64,000 bases of DNA from Primulina eburnea (taxonomy: Eukaryota > Streptophyta > Magnoliopsida > Lamiales > Gesneriaceae), in the NCBI RefSeq assembly GCF_022965805.1, contig NC_133118.1:6851057-6915056 (forward strand), written 5' to 3'. Of this stretch, positions 57,129 to 64,000 are shown piece by piece. The notes under the pieces are model-generated. The model was given only the letters and a program-made list of their open reading frames with translations, was not told where the DNA came from and ran no database searches. How positions within the stretch are numbered: the first letter of the stretch is position 1; every line of letters begins with the position of its first letter. A program made the translations under genes and the position numbers.

Positions 57129-57140
57129 TGGAATCAGAGC
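57129..57140 (+). other. Primer binding site of Tekay-C
   Basis: TGGAATCAGAGC has one mismatch to the initiator tRNA-Met consensus. The leader 57141-57383 has no other feature. Confidence 0.8.
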
Positions 57141-57383
57141 GATAGTTCCTTTAGATTAAGATAGAAGAGGCTAGTGAGCGGGGTAGACTGAGGTTTTCTT
57201 TCCTGCTTTTGAATGCTAGCATGTCTTACTGCTTTATTACATGTTACTTGTTTATCTGATTTGATATAGTAATATGTTTTATTGAGATTGGATCAGTACT
57301 GATTCTAGATCAGCAGTAAGATGATCAGAGGAGGATTAAAACAGAATTGTGGTATTTGTTACTAATCTATTTGATTATTAGAT

Positions 57384-58520
57384 ATGCCTCTGAGACGAGT
57401 ACCAGAACAGGGAAGTACATCCAATCCTCCAATGGATGTCACACCGACTCCAATGGAAACGTTACTGAAACGATTTCAGTCATTTCATCTGCCGACCTTG
57501 AAAGGCACAGAGAACGCTGTGGAGTGCGAGAGTTGTCTTGATGATATCGAAATGTTGTTCGAATCCTTGGAGTATACAGATGAGAAGAGGGTGAAATTGA
57601 TTGGACATCAGCTGCACGATGTTGCCAAGGACTGGTGGATTACGAGGAAGAGAGCCATGGAGCATAGAGGTACGATGATTACCTGGAATATATTTAGAAC
57701 TGAATTCTACCAACGTTTCTTTCCAGTGTCGTACCGGAAGGACAAGGGGGCGGAGTTTGCCAACCTTAAGCAAGGACCGATGAACATAGAAGAATACGTG
57801 TCCAAGTTCTCCTCCTTGCTGAAATTTGCTCCACATGTGGCTGACAGCGAAGAAGCTACTGCTGACCAGTTCATCAATGGCCTGAACCCCTGACATTTTT
57901 ACATTGGTGAACACAGGGCGACCGGATAATTTTACTGATGCCCTGAACAGAGCTAAGGGAGCAGAAGCCGGTCTGATGAGACAGAAAGGAGCTTCATTTG
58001 TGCCTCCAGCACCGAGACCACAGCAACCACCTCCCAGATTTGAGAGTGGCAGCAGTAGTGGAGGAAAGAAAGAATTTTTGAAAGCCAGGGGAAAGCAATT
58101 CAAGAAATCTGGCAGTAGTTCTTCCAGCTCCGGTGGTTCCAGACTGAGCCAGAGTTACACTGGAGTTTATTGCAAGACTTGCGGAGGAAGACATGCTACT
58201 GAGCAATGTCAGGGAGTGACTGGTAGTTGCAACTTCTGTAAACAGCCGGGACACTTTGCTAAAGTGTGTCCACAGAGAGGTTCGCAGAGAACTCAGGGGG
58301 CCGAGTCATCGGGATCAGCAGCACAGACTGAGAGACGATCAGCTGCTGTTCACACATTTCAGCCAGCGCCAGCTCAGTCACAGCAGAGGCCAGGAGGAAG
58401 CCAGACAGTTGGGCAGCCTCCGAGACAGCAGGCCAGAGTCTTCGTTTTGACAGAGGAGCAGGCCCAGGAAGCACCAGATGACGTTGTAGCAGGTAACTGT
58501 TCTTTATGTGGTTACTCTGC
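57384..58520 (+). pseudogene. gag of Tekay-C
   Basis: From ATG 57384 (MPLRRVPEQGS) the capsid part runs to NP at 57890. There a fourth C in a C run (57887-57890) shifts the frame to TGA. The correct reading continues from 57904. It carries a Ser/Gly linker and two Cys/His motifs, [13 protein letters not shown] and the knuckle [14 protein letters not shown] near 58230-58270. Gag and pol form one ORF in this family. Confidence 0.9.
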
Positions 58521-60590
58521 TTACGTACTGATTGATACCGGTGCTTCACACACATTTATTTCTGAACGATTTGCATTAAGTCATGCATTGCCTGTAGAGT
58601 CTTTAGCTACTGTAGTGTCTGTCTCTTCTCCGTTGGGGATGGGTTTGATATCCGTGAATTCGGTTAACCATTGTGTGCTACAGTATGACGGACATGAGAT
58701 TGAGTTAGATTGCATTGTACTTGGTTTGTCTGACTTTGACTGTATTATCGGTATTGATATGCTAACCAAGTACAGAGCGACAGTTGATTGTTTCCACAAG
58801 ATAGTGAGATTCAGACCAGATATGGCTGAAGAGTGGAAATTTTACGGGAAGGGTTCTAGATCGAGAATTCCTTTAATATCCGTATTATCCATGACTCGAT
58901 TGCTACAGAAAGGAGCAGAAGGGTTCCTTGTATATTCAGTAGATTTACTGAAGTCGAGTCCAGCATTGGCAGATCTGCCAGTGGTACGTGAGTTTGCTGA
59001 CGTCTTCCCAGATGAGATCCCGGGATTACCTCCAGTTAGAGAGATAGACTTCAGCATTGAACTGATGCCAGGTACAGTACCGATTTCTAGAGCTCCGTAC
59101 AGAATGGCACCAGTTGAATTGAAAGAATTGAAAGACCAGCTTGAAGATTTACTGGCCAAGGGGTACATCAGACCGAGTGTGTCTCCTTGGGGTGCTCCAG
59201 TATTATTCGTAAGAAAGAAAGATGGTTCGATGAGACTCTGCATCGACTACCGGCAACTGAACAAGGCAACGGTAAAGATAAATATCCTTTGCCTCGTATA
59301 GATGATTTATTCGATCAGTTGCAGGGTTCTTCAGTATATTCCAAGATTGATTTAAGATCGGGATATCACCAGCTGAGAGTCAGAGATTCTGATATCTCAA
59401 AGACGGCATTTAGAACCAGGTATCGACACTATGAATTTATTGTCATGCCGTTTGGTCTGACGAATGCTCCAGCTGTATTTATGGGATTGATGAACCGTGT
59501 ATTCCAGAAATATCTCGATGATTTTGTGATTATTTGCATCGATGATATTTTGATCTATTCCAAGAATATGAGTGAGCATGTTGAGCATTTAAGAACGGTG
59601 TTGCGAATTTTAAGAGCTGAGAAATTATATGCTAAACTGTCGAAATGTGAGTTTTGGCTAAGACAGGTAGTATTTCTGGGTCATATTATATCTGGAGATG
59701 GTATATCAGTTGATCCCAGTAAAGTGGAAGCCGTGATTTCTTGGCCAAGACCGATATCAGTACCTGAAATTCGCAGTTTTATGGGTTTAGCAGGATATTA
59801 CCGTCGTTTCATTAAAGATTTCTCGAGTATAGCTAAACCAATTACTCAGCTGACTCAGAAGAATGCTCCATTTGTTTGGTCTGAAGAATGTGAGACCAGT
59901 TTTCTGGAGTTGAAGAAGAGGTTGACCAGTGCACCGGTGTTGACGATTCCATCCGGTACTGGTGATTTTGTGGTTTATTGCGACGCTTCTCACAGAGGGT
60001 TGGGATGTGTGCTGATGCAACGAGGGCATGTTATTGCTTATGCCTCAAGACAACTTAAACCACATGAGACCCGTTATCCGATTCATGACTTAGAATTGGC
60101 GGCCATTGTCTTTGCATTAAAGATATGGCGACATTATCTTTACGGGGAAAAGTTTGAGATATATTCTGATCATAAGAATTTGAAATATCTGTTTTCACAA
60201 TCTGAATTGAATATGAGACAGCGAAGATGGCTTGATTTGCTTAAAGATTTTGATTGTGAAATCAAATATTATCCAGGAAAGTCTAATGCAGCAGCTGATG
60301 TACTGAGTCGAAAGGTATGTTCTTTATCCTTGTCGACGATCGGTGTTTCAAATTTGATAGAACACTATTGTTTGTCTGGATTAGAATTTGAAACAGATTA
60401 TAGACCGTTGAGACTTTATACGGTGCAAGTAGAACCAGAGATGATTATGAGAATTAAGGCAGCTCTGCGAGGTGATCAGAATATACAAGAATCAGTATCG
60501 ATGGTTAGAGCAGGACATCGATCAGAGTATCAGGTACGTGATAATGTTTTGTACGTGAATAATCGTCTGTTTGTGCCGAATGTTTCAGAT
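58521..60590 (+). pseudogene. Protease, RT and RNase H of Tekay-C
   Basis: The protease motif [12 protein letters not shown] (about 58527-58562) is intact. RT starts with the [14 protein letters not shown] region. A lost A near 59275 breaks it between ATVK and the [11 protein letters not shown] that follows in the next frame. Catalytic [11 protein letters not shown] lies at about 59536-59570 and RNase [11 protein letters not shown] at about 59978. Compare Tekay-A, which keeps the RT frame but has a damaged protease. Confidence 0.9.
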
Positions 60591-61865
60591 TTGAGACGAC
60601 AGATATTGTCAGAAGCGCACAACAGTCGATTCAGTATTCACCCTGGTGGCAGAAAAATGTATAACGATTTGAAAAGACAGTTCTGGTGGAAACAAATGAA
60701 GAATGATATCGCTGAATTTGTTTCCAAATGTCTGAATTGCCAACAGGTGAAAGCTGAAAGAAAGAAACTAGGAGGATTGTTGCAGAGTTTGTCCATTCCT
60801 GAGTGGAAATGGGATCACATTTCCATGGACTTTGTGACGCAGTTGCCGCGTTCCTCCCGAGGTTGTGATGCGATTTGGGTCGTAATAGACAGATTAACCA
60901 AATCTGCATGTTTTATACCGTACAAGATGACGTACAGATTTGACCAGATGGCAGAGATCTATGTCAGAGAAGTGGTCAGATTGCACGGAGTGCCGAAATC
61001 GATTGTATCAGATCGTGATCCTCGATTTACTTCGCACTTCTGGTAGAGCTTGCAGCAGGCTCTTGGTACGAAGTTACATCTGAGTACCGCATATCATCCA
61101 CAGACCGACGGACAGTCAGAGCGGACTATCCAGACACTGGAGGATATGCTGAGGGCAGTAGTGCTAGATTTTGGCACTAATTGGCAAAATGCATTGCCTC
61201 TTTGTGAGTTTTCGTACAACAATAGCTATCAGACGAGTATTGATATGGCTCCATTTGAAGCGTTGTACGGAAAGAAATGCAGATCCCCGCTTTATTGGGA
61301 TGATATCTCTGAAGTTCCTGAGACTGGACCTGATATGATCAGAGATATGACTGAAAGAGTGAAACTTATTCAAAAGAAGATGAAGGCAGCCCAGGATCGA
61401 CAAGCCAAATATGCCAACCTCAGACGACGACCGTTGGTATTTGAGGTAGGAGACCGAGTATTCCTGAAGATTTCTCCTTTCAGAGGTGTTGTCAGATTTG
61501 GCAAGAAAGGGAAATTGTCTCCCAGATATGTAGGTCCTTATGAGATTCTCGAGAAGATAGGAGATCGTGCCTATCGACTCGCCTTGCCGCCTTCATTATC
61601 TGGAATACATGATGTATTTCATGTATTGATGCTGCGGAAATATCTCCCTGATGATTCACATGTGATTCAACCAGACGAGGCCGAATTAGATGAGACGTTG
61701 AGCTATGTTGAAAAACCGATTCAGATTATTGATCGCAAAGAAAAACAGCTCAGAACAAAGATGATTCCACTTGTGAAAGTGCAATGGACTCGTCATGGTG
61801 TAGAAGAAGCAACTTGGGAGACTGAATCAGATATGAGACAAGAATTCCCAGAGTTGTTTCGATGA
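60591..61865 (+). pseudogene. Integrase of Tekay-C with C-terminal chromodomain-like end
   Basis: It has an HHCC zinc region ([11 protein letters not shown]...CLNCQQ) and DDE residues in [15 protein letters not shown] and DGQSERTIQ. The C-terminal GDRVFLKISPF...RYVGPYEI module is followed by a chromodomain-like end (KVQWTRHGVEEATWETESDM). A TAG at 61044-61046 lies between the second and third catalytic residues. Tekay-A has CAG there (plus-strand complement near 484), so the change is CAG to TAG. Confidence 0.9.
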
Positions 61866-61949
61866 TGTAAAGTTATTATACAGTTTTGTTTATATGCTCC
61901 TTGTTGATACGAATGAAATGCTTGTGAGTTCGAGGACGAACTCAGATCT

Positions 61950-61963
61950 AAGAGGGGGAGAAA
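61950..61963 (+). other. Polypurine tract of Tekay-C
   Basis: AAGAGGGGGAGAAA directly precedes the 3' LTR. The 61866-61949 spacer is plain. Confidence 0.85.
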
Positions 61964-63650
61964 TGTAATGCCCGAGATTTAATTGCTATAATCAGATGTT
62001 GATTAATTGACATGATTGAGGTTATACAAACTTGAATGAAAAAGCCGGGCATCGTTACATTAAAAGCGAAGATGTTCAACCGAACATCTCAAGATGTTCG
62101 GCCGAACATCTCGGCGCATATGCGCGAGATAAGTCGCGCATATGCGCGACCTGTCCAGAAGGATCGGCGCATATGCGCGACGTAGAGGGCGCATATGCGC
62201 GGGAGGGACAGTAGGTTCAGCGCATATGCGCGAGAAGAGTGGCGCATATGCGCGCGGCATGCGGATTGCCAAATCGACACTTGGCTTTTTCATGTGCGTG
62301 GGTATATTTATATATATATATATATATAGACATGCAAAAATCCCTTCAGAATTAAGGGAAAAAGGAACGAGAGCTTCCGAGAGAAATTTCATCCAAATTT
62401 GATTCGTGAGAAATCCGTCCGTTAGATTTTAAATCCGACTTCGGTATTGTGTTCCTATCAACGCAGGCTACAACTAGACGTAAGTTTTACTACGTTTTGA
62501 CATGTTTGGAAATTATGATGTTGTTAGAATTGAATACACGTCATATATGTTGTTCTTGACATGTTAGACAGCGTAGAATAGAAGTCAGATTAAGAAACGG
62601 ACTGAATATGGAATTGTTATGAATTTCAGAATGAAATTGACTAGAATTGATATCAGATTTATATGGTGGTTGATTGTAAATGTTTGGAATTGATATAGAC
62701 TGATATAGTATTATCAGTATCGCAAGATTGCACTGTTGTACTGTCAGAATTTGATAAAACAGAGATGTTGTGATTTGATTAGAATATTGATACAGAATAT
62801 TGATATTGTCATGGCCAGATTGAACAGTGACAGACTTTGAGTGTATCAGAGCGACAGCAAGAAAGGTATAAATAAATGTTGATTCGGGATTGCACAACTC
62901 GAGTTAGGTTTGACTTGAGTTTCCCTAAATCACATACTTTATTTTATTGCATTGATATTTGTAGATTATCAGATTGATATGTTAATGTATTGACTTAGAA
63001 TCGAGTCAGAGTCCGAGTCTAGGGCTACCAGCCTAGCTAGGGCAGAACCGCCGAGTCTTTCTCAGAACCGATAAGACTCTAGACTTACGGGGTATCGAAG
63101 AGCTTTAGATGTAGATCGACTTCTATCTCAGACACTCGATACAGAATACCAAAGTCTAAATTAGATTCGGATCCCTAGATTTGAGATAAGATAAGATTAG
63201 ATCACGAGTCATTGATTCATGTAGTCAGATTAGATACATGTTTCGATGTTTGTTTATGCTTTTATATATGTTGTATATGATTGCATGTAATACATTGTTT
63301 ATACTGGGATATTTATATCTCACCGGAGTTATCCGGCTGTTGTCTTGTTTGTATGTGTGCATGGCAACAGGTGGGACAGGTACAGGGTCACAGAGGTGAA
63401 GACAGATCGAGATTAGAGTGATGATATCGGACTTGGACTAGAGCTAGGGTTTAAACACTTGATAGTAGTTGTTGAACCTGAGTATGTATGTTTGTATATT
63501 TTACCAGATTTATACTTTTATACTGATATGTATAGGAGTTTGATTCCATTACCTTCCGCATTTTAAAAAAAAAATTAGACCCTGTTTATTATACTTGATT
63601 AATTAGTCCCAATCATGATTAAAAAGATGATTAGCGTTCGGGTCCCTACA
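61964..63650 (+). mobile_element. 3' LTR of Tekay-C
   Basis: TGTAATGCCCGAG to GGGTCCCTACA, with the same palindrome cluster and a (TA)n tract four bases longer than in the 5' LTR. Confidence 0.95.
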
Positions 63651-64000
63651 TTGCTAGATTATGGAGCTATACATTCCTTTATATCCGAGTCTTTTGTCAA
63701 GCAACTAGGAATCATAACAGAGGCTATGGATTTGGGATTCAAAGTTTAGATTTCGTCCGGATATCAGATGTTTACCTCACAGATAGTGAAGGGATTGGAG
63801 CTTCGGTTACAGAAAAATATGGTGCAGGCAAATTTGATTGTGCTACCGTTGCCCGAGTTCGATATTATTTTGGGTATGGACTGGCTTTCTTCGAACAGAG
63901 CCGCAATAGATTTTTTATGGAGGTCAGTATCTGTCCGACAGCCCAGTGGTAAGCCATTTATTTTTTAGGTAGCCAGACACTAGAAATACCGCACATCATT
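63651..64000 (+). pseudogene. Protease of Gypsy-X, right fragment
   Basis: It reads LLDYGAIHSFISESFVKQLG (DTGA-type motif changed to DYGA), then after a TAG near 63748 QMFTSQIVKGLELRLQKN, PEFDIILGMDWLSSNRAAIDF and GKPFIF. It continues past the right edge toward RT. Confidence 0.8.

Larger units (their letters stand above)
55443..63650 (+). mobile_element. Tekay-C: nearly intact Ty3/gypsy chromovirus-type element
   Basis: It is 8208 bases with two LTRs (1681 and 1687 bases) differing by about 20 substitutions and a (TA)n length change. All protein domains are present, broken by one inserted base in gag, one lost base in RT and one TAG in integrase. The flanking five bases (tatga, ttgct) do not match, so no target duplication is seen. 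It is the youngest-looking element in the window. Confidence 0.95.
47277..64000 (+). mobile_element. Gypsy-X: Ty3/gypsy element, open at the right edge
   Basis: The LTR, primer site, gag, an intron-like insertion and the protease are in order on the plus strand. It is interrupted by a coding-free LTR element (50392-54153) and by Tekay-C (55443-63650). It is inserted in Athila-2 gag. Its RT, integrase and 3' LTR lie beyond 64000. Confidence 0.8.

Overview
The window reads as nuclear DNA of a flowering plant, probably a eudicot. It is a block of nested, mostly broken LTR retrotransposons plus one CACTA-type DNA transposon. No host gene, rRNA, tRNA gene or CRISPR was found. The plant origin follows from Athila, Tat, chromodomain gypsy and SIRE-like copia lineages with tRNA-type primer sites. 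The order Lamiales is only an impression from family resemblance and was not tested.

Layout, left to right. (1) 1-168 is the start of a minus-strand LTR (LTR-D) that interrupts a minus-strand chromodomain-type gypsy element, Tekay-A (169-6139). (2) Tekay-A sits in the 3' part of a minus-strand Athila derivative, Athila-1 (6140-10380 and 34104-36190). Athila-1 keeps gag, protease and an env-position ORF but lacks RT, RNase H and integrase. (3) The gag of Athila-1 is split by a minus-strand copia element (10381-34103, target duplication catgc). (4) One LTR of that copia is split by a complete plus-strand Tat-lineage gypsy element (21291-33775, target duplication ggtaa). (5) Athila-1 abuts a Tekay LTR fragment (36191-36359), which lies in an older minus-strand Athila-2 (36360-47276). 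Athila-2 also carries a composite CACTA unit (38104-41245, duplication tgc) and a solo LTR (41932-44607, duplication gaagt). (6) From 47277 to beyond the end, a plus-strand gypsy element (Gypsy-X) is split by a coding-free LTR element (50392-54153, duplication cggtc) and by a young Tekay copy, Tekay-C (55443-63650). The longest chain of insertions is five levels deep.

The most interesting biology is accessory coding. The Tat element carries, antisense to gag-pol, a spliced gene resembling the plant 'putative gypsy type transposon' domain, plus two small paralogous ORFs. The copia element, from a different retroelement superfamily, also carries one antisense ORF between pol and the 3' LTR, and this ORF is clearly related to the Tat ones (shared GASSS, YWExLQ, ATTP and LMLxKE landmarks). 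All three small ORFs have a TATA box about 40-60 bases before the ATG. The copia also has a sense ORF of about 880 codons in the env position. Gypsy-X has a 528-base GT-AG intron-like insertion between gag and protease whose removal restores the reading frame.

A pattern shared by five LTR families is a cluster of short dyad-symmetric repeats just upstream of the TATA box. Several nonsense lesions are CAG-to-TAG changes, as expected from decay of methylated cytosine.
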